A DNA stretch of 64,000 bases from Gaoshiqia hydrogeniformans (GCF_049347105.1 NZ_CP186334.1:2666001-2730000), one strand, 5' to 3'; shown: positions 43,884 to 53,196, numbered from the stretch's first letter. Notes: generated from the letters alone by a model not told the origin. Made by a program: numbers and translations.

Positions 43884-45638
43884 ATGTACAGAACGCACAC
43901 CTGTGGTGAATTGCGCATGGAACACCAGGGAAAAGAAACCACCTTAGCCGGTTGGATCCAGCGTAAACGCGAGTTGGGGGGAATGACCTTTATTGACTTG
44001 CGCGACCGTTACGGAATCACCCAACTGGTTTTTAACGAAAATACATCTGCCGAAATCAACGAGAACCTGAAAAAACTCGGACGCGAATATGTGATCCAGG
44101 TAAGCGGACTGGTTCGCGAACGCAGCAGTAAAAATAAAAATATTCCTACCGGCGACATCGAGATCGAAGTCAAAAAGCTGACCGTTTTAAGCCCCTCGGC
44201 AGTTCCTCCCTTTACCATTGAGGACGAAAGCGATGGAGGAGACGATATTCGCATGAAATACCGCTATCTTGACCTGCGCCGGAACCCGGTACGCAATACC
44301 TTGATTCTCCGCTCAAAAATGGCCCACGCTGTTCGCCTGTACCTGAACGATCAGAATTTTATTGAGACGGAAACCCCGGTATTGATGAAATCGACGCCTG
44401 AAGGAGCCCGTGACTTTGTTGTTCCTTCGCGTTTAAACCCGGGTGAATTTTACGCGCTCCCGCAATCGCCGCAAATTTTCAAACAATTGCTGATGGTGGC
44501 CGGGTTCGACCGATACTACCAGATTGTGAAATGCTTCCGCGACGAAGATTTGCGCGCCGACCGTCAGCCCGAATTCACCCAGATCGACTGCGAAATGTCG
44601 TTTGTGGAGCAGGAAGATGTGTTAAATACTTTTGAAGGGTTAACCAAATACCTGTTTCAAACGGTAAAAGGCATTGAGGTCGGCGATTTTCAGCGTATGC
44701 CCTACAAAGAAGCCCTCGAAAATTACGGATCGGACAAACCCGACATCCGCTTCGAAATGAAGATTAAAGAGCTTGCGGGGCTGGTAAAAGGGAAAGATTT
44801 TAAAGTTTTTGACGAGGCTGAATACATTGGCGGAATTTGTGCCAAAGGATGCAGCGAATATACCCGCAAACAACTCGACGAGCTGACTAACTGGGTAAAG
44901 CGCCCGCAAATAGGCGCCAAAGGCTTGGTATATGTGAAACTAAATACCGACGGCTCCCTGAAATCGTCGGTCGATAAGTTCTATTCCGAAGATGAGCTGA
45001 GGCGTTGGGCTGGTGAATTTGGCGCTGCCGCGGGCGACCTGATGCTGGTACTTTCCGGAGGAAAAGCGCATACGCTAAACGCTCTTGGCGAACTTCGGCT
45101 CGAAATGGCCAATCAACTTGGCTTACGAGATAAAACCACCTTTAAACCTTTGTGGGTGGTCGACTTCCCCTTGCTGGAATGGGACCCGGAAACACAGCGC
45201 TACTACGCCATGCATCACCCGTTTACATCGCCAAAACCCGAAGACGTTCCCTTACTCGATACCAATCCGGGCGACGTGCGGGCCAACGCGTACGACCTGG
45301 TGATTAACGGCGTTGAAATTGGCGGAGGATCGGTTCGGATTTTCAACTCGGAACTGCAGTCGAAAATGTTCGACTTGTTAGGTTTTACGAAAGAGTCGGC
45401 CGAAGCCCAGTTTGGCTTTCTGATGAGCGCATTCAAATACGGCGCTCCGCCACATGCCGGTATTGCTTTTGGTTTCGACCGGCTGGTGTCCATGTTTGCC
45501 GGGCTCGACAGTATCCGCGACACCATTGCTTTCCCGAAAAACAACTCGGGCCGCGATGTTATGAACGACGCGCCTTCGCCGATTGAAGACGCCCAGTTGA
45601 ACGAATTAAATATCAAGCTGGACCTCAAAGATCAATAA
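43884..45638 (+). CDS. aspS: Aspartyl-tRNA synthetase
   Basis: From the ATG at 43884 the protein has 584 residues, the usual bacterial length. The anticodon-binding OB fold (TLAGWIQRKRELGGMTFIDLRDRYG) covers about 1-110, the class II catalytic core includes FIETETPVLMKSTPEGARDF and RDEDLRADRQPEFTQID, the bacterial GAD insertion spans about 280-400, and motif 3 is FGFDRL. The upstream in-frame ATG at 43836 would add 16 residues, but the promoter box lies after it. The gene is divergent from tadA. Confidence 0.95.
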   Translation: MYRTHTCGELRMEHQGKETTLAGWIQRKRELGGMTFIDLRDRYGITQLVFNENTSAEINENLKKLGREYVIQVSGLVRERSSKNKNIPTGDIEIEVKKLTVLSPSAVPPFTIEDESDGGDDIRMKYRYLDLRRNPVRNTLILRSKMAHAVRLYLNDQNFIETETPVLMKSTPEGARDFVVPSRLNPGEFYALPQSPQIFKQLLMVAGFDRYYQIVKCFRDEDLRADRQPEFTQIDCEMSFVEQEDVLNTFEGLTKYLFQTVKGIEVGDFQRMPYKEALENYGSDKPDIRFEMKIKELAGLVKGKDFKVFDEAEYIGGICAKGCSEYTRKQLDELTNWVKRPQIGAKGLVYVKLNTDGSLKSSVDKFYSEDELRRWAGEFGAAAGDLMLVLSGGKAHTLNALGELRLEMANQLGLRDKTTFKPLWVVDFPLLEWDPETQRYYAMHHPFTSPKPEDVPLLDTNPGDVRANAYDLVINGVEIGGGSVRIFNSELQSKMFDLLGFTKESAEAQFGFLMSAFKYGAPPHAGIAFGFDRLVSMFAGLDSIRDTIAFPKNNSGRDVMNDAPSPIEDAQLNELNIKLDLKDQ

Positions 45639-45639
45639 T

Positions 45640-45677
45640 AGAAAAAGGGAGCTAAATGGAAGCTCCCTTTTTCTATT
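45640..45677. terminator. Bidirectional terminator between aspS and cupin gene
   Basis: AGAAAAAGGGAGCT (45640-45653) and AGCTCCCTTTTTCT (45661-45674) pair perfectly over 14 bases with a 7-base loop and A/T tracts on both sides. It sits between convergent genes and overlaps the last bases of the cupin gene. Confidence 0.88.
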
Positions 45678-46017
45678 TCAGAAAATCTTCACGCAGGGGA
45701 TTAAAACTATCCACCAGACGCGCTTTTTCGGTGATCAGTTGGATGGTATGTTTTTTACCCGATGCAACGGCAAACAAATCACCGGCTTTTAGCCGAACCG
45801 ACTCTTCACCTTCACAGAAGAAGATAACTTCCCCCTCGGCAATATACGAGGTTTGCTCATGCGGATGACTGTGCATCGGCTCCGGCTCGGCCCAGGGACC
45901 ACCCGAAAAGTCAATCAGTACCGTCATCAGCTTATTGGTATGAATGATTTTTCGCTCCAGTCCTTCACGAACTTTTTCGTAGGGTGTTTGATCAAATAAT
46001 AAGGTTGCCATGTTCAT
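45673..46017 (-). CDS. Small single-domain cupin protein
   Basis: The 114-residue protein is one cupin barrel with motif 1 HSHPHEQTSYIAEGEVIFF (His, His, Glu metal ligands) and motif 2 LKAGDLFAVASGKKHTI. Small stand-alone cupins can be sugar isomerases, dioxygenases or sensors; no specific role can be given. The start could be the second ATG two codons in. Confidence 0.88.
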   Translation of the reverse strand: MNMATLLFDQTPYEKVREGLERKIIHTNKLMTVLIDFSGGPWAEPEPMHSHPHEQTSYIAEGEVIFFCEGEESVRLKAGDLFAVASGKKHTIQLITEKARLVDSFNPLREDFLK

Positions 46018-46029
46018 TCATTTAAAATA

Positions 46030-46062
46030 AAAAGGGAAACTGTTAAAGCTTCCCTTTTCAAG
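46030..46062 (-). terminator. Terminator of the exbB-exbD operon
   Basis: AAAAGGGAA (46030-46038) pairs with TTCCCTTTT (46050-46058), A/T-rich on both sides. It lies 23 bases past the last exbD stop on the minus strand. Confidence 0.75.
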
Positions 46063-46080
46063 ATTATACTAGATAAAAGA

Positions 46081-46554
46081 CTAATCGTTAGTTGATCTTT
46101 TACGGGATGAGTAGTTGATATGCAAGGCAGAAGCTTTACGCAACTCCTGTTTGATGTCAGTCACAATACCCATTTTCGTAAATTCATCCACTTTAAGTGA
46201 TGTAATCATAAAAGGCACATCTGCTTCATCTCTGGCTTCACGTTCGTTTGTAATGTAGTCGATAATATCCGATACATTGGCAAACTGGTCGTTCAGCTGG
46301 ATACGAGGCTCAGAGCCAAACACATTTTGAAATTGTCTATGCGGCGTTCCCACATAAATATAACTTACCAATGATTTTTTCTCCAGTTTGGAAAGTTCAG
46401 TTGCTTCGGGAAGGTGAATTTGTACCATCATGGTAACTTCCCTCATCGTTGTACTCACCATGAAGAAGAAGAGCAACATAAACACGATATCGGGCAATGA
46501 TGCTGTTGAAATCGGTGGTAATTCCTTAGAGTCATTCTTTCTGAATTTTGACAT
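46081..46554 (-). CDS. exbD: ExbD-family biopolymer transport protein (second copy)
   Basis: The 157-residue protein has one N-terminal membrane helix with the essential acid in SLPDIVFMLLFFFMVSTT (about 22-39) and a periplasmic domain of about 110 residues. ExbD with ExbB forms the proton-driven motor that powers TonB. This copy follows the first exbD by one base, so translation is probably coupled. It is the last gene of the operon. Confidence 0.92.
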   Translation of the reverse strand: MSKFRKNDSKELPPISTASLPDIVFMLLFFFMVSTTMREVTMMVQIHLPEATELSKLEKKSLVSYIYVGTPHRQFQNVFGSEPRIQLNDQFANVSDIIDYITNEREARDEADVPFMITSLKVDEFTKMGIVTDIKQELRKASALHINYSSRKRSTND

Positions 46555-46555
46555 A

Positions 46556-47134
46556 CTATTTTCCTCCCACTTTTTTAGGTTCAGCTTCAGAGATTCTTGA
46601 AGGATAAATTTCCTTTATCGCGTCTTGTTGATCTTTATCGAGATTATTATAGGATTTACCAAACTTCTGTCTGGCCAATTCTTCTCTCAGATCGTTAATG
46701 GCACCAACCAACTCGTTTTGAACAGCAATGTAAGTTCCGTATTGGGTTCCCACATCATTTCGTAAAGAGATTACCCCTTTTGTAATTCCGACTTGCCCAA
46801 AATAAGGAAGTTCCTTCATCGTTTTTTCAGGCAAATGTTCTTCATCATAAGGGTTGGCCATAAATTCTTTGGCTTTCTCACGAAGGTCTCCAACGTTCAT
46901 CCATTCGCCCTCAACCAGCAACTGGTTCTGGGCATTCAGCAGTACCACGAAGACATTGCGCTCCTTAATCGGAGGCGTATCATCCGGTTTTTCATCTTCC
47001 GGGGGCATTGCCGGGAGGCGGCGTTCAAGACCACTGTCCACATCCATCGTGGTTGTTACCAGGAAAAAAATCAGCAACATGAAGGCAATATCGGCCAGTG
47101 ATGCTGAAGGTATTTCGGGAATTTTTCTAGCCAT
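46556..47134 (-). CDS. exbD: ExbD-family biopolymer transport protein (first copy)
   Basis: The 192-residue protein has the same layout: membrane helix with the conserved Asp in SLADIAFMLLIFFLVTTT (about 12-29) and a longer periplasmic domain than the second copy. The two copies differ in length and sequence in the periplasmic part, consistent with a heteromeric motor. They serve TonB-dependent uptake such as the SusC of this window (inference). Confidence 0.92.
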   Translation of the reverse strand: MARKIPEIPSASLADIAFMLLIFFLVTTTMDVDSGLERRLPAMPPEDEKPDDTPPIKERNVFVVLLNAQNQLLVEGEWMNVGDLREKAKEFMANPYDEEHLPEKTMKELPYFGQVGITKGVISLRNDVGTQYGTYIAVQNELVGAINDLREELARQKFGKSYNNLDKDQQDAIKEIYPSRISEAEPKKVGGK

Positions 47135-47170
47135 AATTTAATTTTTTCCTGTGATACACAAACCACGTAA

Positions 47171-47626
47171 TTATTTTACTATACGAGATACAGAGGTAAC
47201 TACGATTCCCATGATGGCGAGGAAAAGTAAGATATACGTTGCATTCAGCGCCGTATCGATCCATTTTGAGATGGAACTGGTAAGGCTGCCGTCGGCAATG
47301 TATTTTTCCACGCCATGAAATTGAGGCATTGCGTCTGAGGCCAAAACATAAGAAAGGACCAGAACGACTGCGACAAAAACAAGGGCGGTTAATCCTTTTT
47401 TAGCTGCTGCTTTGTCGGTGAACGTTTGTACTAAGGCAAAAATAATTGCAACAGCTGCACCAATACCCAGCAAGATGTACGACCAGGTAAGGTTGGTATT
47501 GATCCAGGCACCCATGGTTGGATCAGCTTCATTATCACTGAGATTCATCATTAAAGACACAATCAGAAATGCTGAAACTGCCAAAAGTACCCACAATGTA
47601 ATGTTTAATACTTTTTCAAGCTTCAT
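47171..47626 (-). CDS. Four-helix membrane protein in the ExbB-ExbD operon
   Basis: The 151-residue protein has about four membrane segments (about 8-27, 47-66, 74-95, 127-147) and no recognised enzymatic motif. It lies between exbB (8 bases upstream) and the first exbD, a position where this phylum often has a small membrane protein of unknown function. Inferred to be an accessory of the motor complex. Confidence 0.82.
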   Translation of the reverse strand: MKLEKVLNITLWVLLAVSAFLIVSLMMNLSDNEADPTMGAWINTNLTWSYILLGIGAAVAIIFALVQTFTDKAAAKKGLTALVFVAVVLVLSYVLASDAMPQFHGVEKYIADGSLTSSISKWIDTALNATYILLFLAIMGIVVTSVSRIVK

Positions 47627-47634
47627 AAGTGTAA

Positions 47635-48441
47635 TTATTTTTTAAGATTGTGTTTTACCAAAATGTCGATCAACGAGATGGAAGCATCTTCCATGCTGTT
47701 TACAATACTGTCAATTTTAGCCACGCAATAGTTGTAGAAAATTTGCAGGATAATGGCAACCACAAGACCGGATACCGTTGTGATCAAAGCCACTTTAATA
47801 CCACCTGCAACCAATGACGGGCTAATGTCACCGGCGATTTCAATTGCATCGAAAGCTGCGATCATCCCTATTACAGTTCCCATGAACCCAAGCATAGGAG
47901 CCAAAGCGATGAACAATGCCAACCAGCTTAATCCTTTTTCCAACAAACCAGCTTGTACGCCACCATAGGCTACAACTGTTTTTTCTACCACATCAATACC
48001 TTCGTCTGAACGATCAAGACCCTGATAGAAAATACTGGCAACCGGACCACGCGTATTACGGCAAACTTCTTTAGCTGCTTCAATTCCGCCATTGGCTAAA
48101 GCTTCTTCTACATTAACCAATAATTTTTTGTTGTTGCTGGTTGAAAGATTCAAATAAATTACTCTTTCCAACGCCATTGCAAGACCTAAAATCAAACAGA
48201 TCAATACAAAAGACATGAATCCGGCACCACCTTCAATGAATTTTTGTTTCAACTGGCTGTGCAGGGATTGTCCTGCTTCTGCTTTGGCAGCTGCAGCTTC
48301 TTCAGCATCAGCCTGCTTGGCAGCTACTTCTGTAGCAGACCCTCCCGTTTGATCTTGAGCTACGGCATCGTTCGATGCTCCCAAATAAAGCATTCCAAGA
48401 ACTGCTATAAACGCAAATAGTTTTTTCATCATTGGTTTCAA
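47635..48441 (-). CDS. exbB: ExbB/TolQ/MotA-family proton channel protein
   Basis: The 268-residue protein has an N-terminal signal-like helix (LFAFIAVLGMLYLGAS), an Ala/Glu-rich linker (about 35-60) and the ExbB core with three membrane helices, including the conserved WLALFIALAPMLGFMGTVIGMIAAF and GDISPSLVAGGIKVALITTVSGLVVAI stretches. It is the first gene of the exbB-membrane protein-exbD-exbD operon. No tonB gene is in the window. Confidence 0.93.
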   Translation of the reverse strand: MKPMMKKLFAFIAVLGMLYLGASNDAVAQDQTGGSATEVAAKQADAEEAAAAKAEAGQSLHSQLKQKFIEGGAGFMSFVLICLILGLAMALERVIYLNLSTSNNKKLLVNVEEALANGGIEAAKEVCRNTRGPVASIFYQGLDRSDEGIDVVEKTVVAYGGVQAGLLEKGLSWLALFIALAPMLGFMGTVIGMIAAFDAIEIAGDISPSLVAGGIKVALITTVSGLVVAIILQIFYNYCVAKIDSIVNSMEDASISLIDILVKHNLKK

Positions 48442-48580
48442 TTTTAATTAGTAAATCTCCTTAATTTTTATTGTATACTATTTGTTTTTTATTCTGAATG
48501 ACCGGGAACCATCAAATTTCCCCGGACCAAGTTCAAAACTTTTTCTTTACAGGTTTGTTTTAGAACGTAAACCCTTTACG

Positions 48581-48668
48581 CGGAGAGAGAGGGATTCGAA
48601 CCCTCGGTACCCTTTTGAGGTACACACGCTTTCCAGGCGTGCCAGTTCAGCCACTCCTGCATCTCTCC
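48581..48668 (-). tRNA. tRNA-Ser (GGA anticodon)
   Basis: On the minus strand the 88-base RNA folds into a class II cloverleaf. Acceptor stem is GGAGAGA with UCUCUCC, anticodon loop CUGGAAA with anticodon GGA in a CACGC/GCGUG-type stem, a long variable arm (GUGUACCUCAAAAGGGUACC) and a T loop GGGUUCGAAUCCC. The discriminator base is G, as needed for serine. The 3' CCA is not encoded. It lies between the ansA stop and the exbB promoter region. Confidence 0.96.
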
Positions 48669-48730
48669 AATATACTGGCGCCAATTTTTCAGGGCTGCAA
48701 ATTACAAAAAAATTGTGAAAAAAAAATAAG

Positions 48731-49765
48731 CTACTCACTTATTTCACCGCTCAGACTTTTATTCAAATGGAGCTTTATGTCATCATCACTCAATCCCTGT
48801 CCCAACAAAAACATCAATTTCGTAACGGCGGCTTCCGTCGTCATATCTTTCCCGCTGACCACACCTGCCATCAACAGTTCCCTGCTGGCCTGGTAATGCC
48901 CCATTTTCACAGCGCCTCCTTCACATTGTGTGACATTGACAATAATAATACGCTGACGTATTGCCTTCTTAATCAGGCGGATCAGCCAAGGCGATGTCGG
49001 TACATTTCCCGAGCCAAACGATTCGAGTACAATTCCCCTTAATCCGGGGATGTGGATGATGTTTTCGTAAACAAGCCGGCTCATCCCCGGAAAAATCTTC
49101 AGGACGACCACATTCTCGTCGAAATTAGTCCTGACTTTTAAGATGCCTTTATTTTTGGGATGATAAATATTTTCGTGAAAATAGATGATATCGACTCCCG
49201 CTTTGGCCAGCAAGGGATAATTTGTTGAACTGAAGGCGCTGAAATGATCAGCATGCCGTTTGCTGGTCCGGTTTCCCCGAGATAGCTTAAAATCAAAATA
49301 AATACAGACCTCGGGAACGATGGCATGTCCGTTTTCCCGGGCAGCTGCAATTTCGACCGAGGTAATCAGATTTTCCTTACCATCGGTGCGAAGGATGCCG
49401 ATAGGCAACTGGGATCCCGTCATCACCACCGGCTTGTCGAGGTTTTCGAGCATGTAGCTCAGCGCCGAGGCGGTGTAGGCCATGGTATCGGTGCCGTGCA
49501 AAATTACAAATCCGTCGAATTTGCTGTAGTTCGCGTGAATTGTTTTCGCCAGTTTTCCCCAGATTTTCGGGGTCATATCCGACGAATCAATCGGCGGGTT
49601 AAAGGTAATTGATTCCAGCGAATAGCCCAGACGGTTCAATTCCGGTACTTCATCCAGGATCTGGTCGAATTTCACCGGGCTTAACGCTCCGGTTTCAGAC
49701 TTTTGAACCATCCCAATGGTTCCGCCTGTATAAATTAACAAGATCGATGGTCTTTTCAGTTCCAT
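48731..49765 (-). CDS. ansA: Type I L-asparaginase, cytoplasmic
   Basis: The 344-residue protein has the two asparaginase threonine motifs, ILLIYTGGTIGM near residue 10 and VILHGTDTMAYTASALSY near residue 87, and no signal peptide, so it is the cytoplasmic type I form. It hydrolyses asparagine to aspartate and ammonia. A -7 box ends 8 bases before the ATG. tatD lies 30 bases upstream on the same strand. Confidence 0.94.
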   Translation of the reverse strand: MELKRPSILLIYTGGTIGMVQKSETGALSPVKFDQILDEVPELNRLGYSLESITFNPPIDSSDMTPKIWGKLAKTIHANYSKFDGFVILHGTDTMAYTASALSYMLENLDKPVVMTGSQLPIGILRTDGKENLITSVEIAAARENGHAIVPEVCIYFDFKLSRGNRTSKRHADHFSAFSSTNYPLLAKAGVDIIYFHENIYHPKNKGILKVRTNFDENVVVLKIFPGMSRLVYENIIHIPGLRGIVLESFGSGNVPTSPWLIRLIKKAIRQRIIIVNVTQCEGGAVKMGHYQASRELLMAGVVSGKDMTTEAAVTKLMFLLGQGLSDDDIKLHLNKSLSGEISE

Positions 49766-49773
49766 ATGCGATG

Positions 49774-49781
49774 CAAAGATA
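49774..49781 (-). promoter_or_regulatory. -7 box very close to the ansA start
   Basis: TATCTTTG (minus strand) matches TAnnTTTG exactly and leaves only 8 bases before the ATG. It may give a nearly leaderless ansA transcript, or be chance in a gene that is instead read through from tatD. Confidence 0.35.
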
Positions 49782-49795
49782 ACTTATTCAGCCCG

Positions 49796-50560
49796 TTAAA
49801 TGTGAAACAATTTTTCCGCGTTGCGCGATGTAATCCCGGAAATTTCATCCACCGAAAGCTGATAGATCTCTGCAAGCTTTTCAGCAACATAAACCAGGTA
49901 AGCGCTTTCGTTTCGTTTTCCCCGGAACGGGACAGGCGCCAAATATGGGGCATCCGTTTCCAATAAAATATGAGATGGGTCAATTTTTTCGACGATCTGC
50001 CCTAAATGACTGTTTTTGAAAGTCACAATACCGTTTATTCCAATCAAAAAACCCATTTCCGTAATGAGCGATGCTTGTTCTGCCGTTCCGGTAAAGCTGT
50101 GAAAAACCCCACGTAGATTCTCACCGGCCTCCTCTTTTAATACGGCATAAACTTCGTCAAACGACTCGCGGACATGAATCACCACCGGCAGATCATATTT
50201 TTTAGCCAACCGGATTTGCCGGCGAAATGCTTCGGTTTGTTCACGGATAAAGGTTTTATCCCAGTACAGATCGATGCCTGTTTCCCCGATGCCAAAGAAT
50301 TTCCGCTTTTTCAACCAAAACTCAACCAGTTCCAACTCTTCTTCAAAATCTTCATTTACCGAAGTTGGATGCAAACCCATTAGAGGATAACAAACCTGCG
50401 GGTACCGGTCGGTCAGATCAAACATCTTTTTAACCGACGAACTGTCAATATTGGGTAAGATAATTTTTTTGACATCCTTTTCAACCGCACGTTGGATCAC
50501 TTCTTCCAAATCAACACTAAAATCCTCCGAATAGATATGCGAGTGTGTATCAATTAACAT
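49796..50560 (-). CDS. tatD: TatD-family metal-dependent DNase
   Basis: The 254-residue protein has the amidohydrolase metal motif at its start (IDTHSHIYSEDF), GIGETGIDLYWD near residue 95, PVVIHVRESFDE with the third metal His, and VFHSFTGT and LLETDAPYLAP near the C-terminus. TatD enzymes are 3'-5' exonucleases linked to DNA repair or apoptosis-like DNA decay. Normal length. It is likely co-transcribed with ansA. Confidence 0.94.
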   Translation of the reverse strand: MLIDTHSHIYSEDFSVDLEEVIQRAVEKDVKKIILPNIDSSSVKKMFDLTDRYPQVCYPLMGLHPTSVNEDFEEELELVEFWLKKRKFFGIGETGIDLYWDKTFIREQTEAFRRQIRLAKKYDLPVVIHVRESFDEVYAVLKEEAGENLRGVFHSFTGTAEQASLITEMGFLIGINGIVTFKNSHLGQIVEKIDPSHILLETDAPYLAPVPFRGKRNESAYLVYVAEKLAEIYQLSVDEISGITSRNAEKLFHI

Positions 50561-50641
50561 AGAGAAAAATTTAACCGCAAAGAAAATATTAAAAAAGCAG
50601 ATGACCTCTTTTTCAATATTATCTTATCACTAATTCAAACA

Positions 50642-50678
50642 AATGGTCTGAAAAAGAACTGTTCCTTTTCAGACCATT
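50642..50678 (-). terminator. Hairpin after gdhA
   Basis: AATGGTCTGAAAA (50642-50654) pairs with TTTTCAGACCATT (50666-50678), a 13-base-pair stem. It lies 22 bases past the gdhA stop on the minus strand. The following U-tract is weak. Confidence 0.7.
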
Positions 50679-50699
50679 CAATCCGTTAGCAGCCGGTTA

Positions 50700-52034
50700 T
50701 TACACCACGCCCTGGGCAAGCATGGCATCGGCGACTTTTACAAATCCGCCTACGTTGGCGCCTTTCACATAGTTGATCTTTGATCCGTTTTTCCCGTATT
50801 TAACGCAGGTTTCGTGAATGTCGCGCATGATGATATGCAAACGGGCATCCACTTCCTCCCGGCTCCAGTTCAGTCGCTGACTATTTTGGGTCATCTCCAG
50901 GCCCGAAACGGCTACTCCACCGGCATTGACGGCCTTTCCCGGAGCAAAATGAATATGCTCGCTCAGGTGTTCAACCGCTTCGGCGGTGCAACCCATATTG
51001 GAAGCTTCGGCAAGCAAGAAACAGCCGTTGGCCACCAACATCCGGGCATCATCAAGGTCTACTTCGTTTTGGGTGGCGCAGGGAATGGCAATGTCGACCG
51101 GCTGTTCCCAGGGTTTTTTGCCGGGATGGAATTCAGCGCTAAACTCAGTGGCATAGGGTTCAACCACGTCATTGTTTGTTGCCCGGAGTTCCAGCAGGTA
51201 TTCCAGTTTGTCGTCGCGAATACCATCCGGGTCGTAGATATAGCCGTCGGGACCCGAAATGGTGACAACCTTTCCTCCCAGTTCATTAATTTTCGTGATG
51301 GCTCCCCAGGCCACATTCCCGAATCCGGATATGGCAAAGCGGTGACCTGCAATGTCTTTTCCCAGGTTTTCCAACATGTGGTGAACAAAATACACAGCGC
51401 CAAAACCGGTTGCTTCCGGACGGATCAGGCTTCCGCCCCAGGCAAGGCCCTTGCCGGTAAGCACACCAGTAAACTCGTTCTTTATCCGTTTATACTGTCC
51501 GAATAAATAACCGATTTCGCGGCCTCCTACGCCAATATCGCCGGCAGGCACATCGGTATTTGGTCCGATATGTCGTTGCAATTCAGTCATGAAACTTTGA
51601 CAAAAACGCATGATCTCATTGTCCGATTTTCCTTTCGGGCTGAAATCAGAACCGCCTTTTCCTCCGCCCATCGGCAGCGTCGTCAGGCTGTTCTTAAAGG
51701 TTTGCTCAAATCCTAAAAACTTCAGGATGGACAAGGTTACGGTTGGGTGAAAGCGCAGTCCTCCCTTGTACGGGCCCAGGGCCGAGTTAAACTCAATCCG
51801 GTAACCCCGGTTAATCTGAACTTCGCCCTGGTCGTCAATCCAAGGCACACGAAACATGATGACCCGTTCGGGTTCAACCATACGCTCAAGAACCTTCGCC
51901 TTTTGATATCTTGGATTCTTTTTGTAGACATCCCAGATGGACTCAACCACCTCCTGAACTGCCTGATGAAACTCCGTTTCACCGGGAGTCCGGGCCTTTA
52001 AGGCTTCCATAAAATCATTAATATCTGTTCTCAT
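50700..52034 (-). CDS. gdhA: NADP-specific glutamate dehydrogenase
   Basis: The 444-residue protein fits the hexameric short form. It has GGLRFHPTVTLSILKFLGFEQ, the catalytic lysine motif PMGGGKGGSDF, PAGDIGVGGREIGYLFGQY and a Rossmann domain (ISGFGNVAWGA). The enzyme makes glutamate from 2-oxoglutarate and ammonia. NADP preference is inferred from similarity to the anabolic bacterial forms. It is monocistronic between a hairpin and the divergent CPBP gene. Confidence 0.94.
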   Translation of the reverse strand: MRTDINDFMEALKARTPGETEFHQAVQEVVESIWDVYKKNPRYQKAKVLERMVEPERVIMFRVPWIDDQGEVQINRGYRIEFNSALGPYKGGLRFHPTVTLSILKFLGFEQTFKNSLTTLPMGGGKGGSDFSPKGKSDNEIMRFCQSFMTELQRHIGPNTDVPAGDIGVGGREIGYLFGQYKRIKNEFTGVLTGKGLAWGGSLIRPEATGFGAVYFVHHMLENLGKDIAGHRFAISGFGNVAWGAITKINELGGKVVTISGPDGYIYDPDGIRDDKLEYLLELRATNNDVVEPYATEFSAEFHPGKKPWEQPVDIAIPCATQNEVDLDDARMLVANGCFLLAEASNMGCTAEAVEHLSEHIHFAPGKAVNAGGVAVSGLEMTQNSQRLNWSREEVDARLHIIMRDIHETCVKYGKNGSKINYVKGANVGGFVKVADAMLAQGVV

Positions 52035-52339
52035 CCTGGTCTTTTTGATTCAAAATGAATGATTGTAATTTCAAACAAAGGAAATGAGGAATAGCCGATA
52101 AAAACCTGATTTTAGGCAAGTTTTTTTGCCCTGCGAAATGTTTAATAGCAGCGCCTCAAAACAGAACCGCTTTCCTCCGGTGTTCCGCTGATGATAATAA
52201 ACATAAGAAATAACGTTTATAACAGAAATATGCCTGTTTAGCCGCTCAAAATGAGTTGTTCATCAAGTTTTAACGAAAATCCAAAACTCTTCCATGAAAT
52301 GATCATAACTTTACTATACCGATTATTAAAGAATAAACC
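52035..52339. other. Divergent intergenic region, gdhA / CPBP protease
   Basis: This 305-base, A/T-rich gap holds the upstream regions of gdhA (minus) and the CPBP gene (plus). I see a small GGCAA (52115-52119) / TTGCC (52126-52130) hairpin and a TAACTTTA (52306-52313) box that partly fits the -7 consensus for the CPBP gene. No ORF, RNA gene or repeat is recognised. Confidence 0.6.
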
Positions 52340-53146
52340 ATGCAACAATACTATCCCTCCGTTAAAAATGCCATTGGCTTGCTTTTAAGGTTATTCCTGA
52401 TTGTAGTCGTACTGACAATTCCTTTTTTAGTCATCCGGATTTTTCTGAATCAAGACGAACAGTTCGCTTCATTGACGGCCTATTTGGTTGTCGTACCTGT
52501 TGTTCTTGCCGAAATCTGGTTGATCGGTTTTGCTGTCAGGAGAATTAAAGCGACGGAAGGTTTCCGGCTATCCGACCAGTTTCGGATTCGTGCTTACCAT
52601 TTTGCTCCGTTTGCATTACTATCTACCCTGGCGCTCGATTTCCTGCTGCAACCCGTCGAACAACTCATTCCCGTATCAAGCAGTTTCGAACAAATTTTTC
52701 ATCAACTGATGAACCACCGGATATTGGCAGCCCTGCACATTATCCTGCTGGGGCCGGTGCTTGAAGAAATTATTTTCAGAGGGATTATTTTACGGGGTTT
52801 TCTTAAAAATTACCACCCGGTGAAAGCCATCGTCATTTCTTCCTTATTATTCGGGATCATCCACCTCAATCTTTCCCAGTTGGTTGCCGCGTTTATTATT
52901 GGTTGTTTCATCGGTTTTATTTACTGGCAAACCCGGTCACTGTTTCTGTGTATCCTTATTCATATTGTGAATAATGGCATTGCTTTCATTTTTATATGGA
53001 AATTCGGTTTCAATATCAGTCCTGACCAACTCATCAACAGTACCCCCGTTTATTTGGTTCTTTACATGTGTGCCGCGCTGTTGTTTTCATTCGGTTTGTT
53101 TCAAATTTACAAGAACAGCGACCGTAAAACGGAAGAATCGTTTTAG
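52340..53146 (+). CDS. CPBP-family intramembrane metalloprotease
   Basis: The 268-residue protein has about seven membrane helices and the CPBP (Rce1-like, Abi) active-site motifs: Glu142-Glu143-x3-Arg147 (LEEIIFRG), then FGIIHLN and HIVNNGIAF with the catalytic histidines/asparagine. Such proteins are predicted to cleave within membranes; bacterial roles include bacteriocin immunity and membrane-protein processing. No bacteriocin is nearby. Confidence 0.9.
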   Translation: MQQYYPSVKNAIGLLLRLFLIVVVLTIPFLVIRIFLNQDEQFASLTAYLVVVPVVLAEIWLIGFAVRRIKATEGFRLSDQFRIRAYHFAPFALLSTLALDFLLQPVEQLIPVSSSFEQIFHQLMNHRILAALHIILLGPVLEEIIFRGIILRGFLKNYHPVKAIVISSLLFGIIHLNLSQLVAAFIIGCFIGFIYWQTRSLFLCILIHIVNNGIAFIFIWKFGFNISPDQLINSTPVYLVLYMCAALLFSFGLFQIYKNSDRKTEESF

Positions 53147-53164
53147 TTCGGCCTGGTTATTTTG

Positions 53165-53172
53165 TATTTTTG
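53165..53172 (+). promoter_or_regulatory. -7 box of the cyclophilin gene
   Basis: TATTTTTG is an exact TAnnTTTG match 24 bases before the ATG; a TTTT at 53141-53144 lies 20 bases upstream as a weak -33 element. Confidence 0.5.
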
Positions 53173-53196
53173 CCTTGAATTAAATAAAGATCTATC

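Noticed and set aside
43794..43925. Longer tadA reading frame starting at 43925
   Set aside because: It would overlap aspS and run through both -7 boxes, and the added residues do not fit the family.
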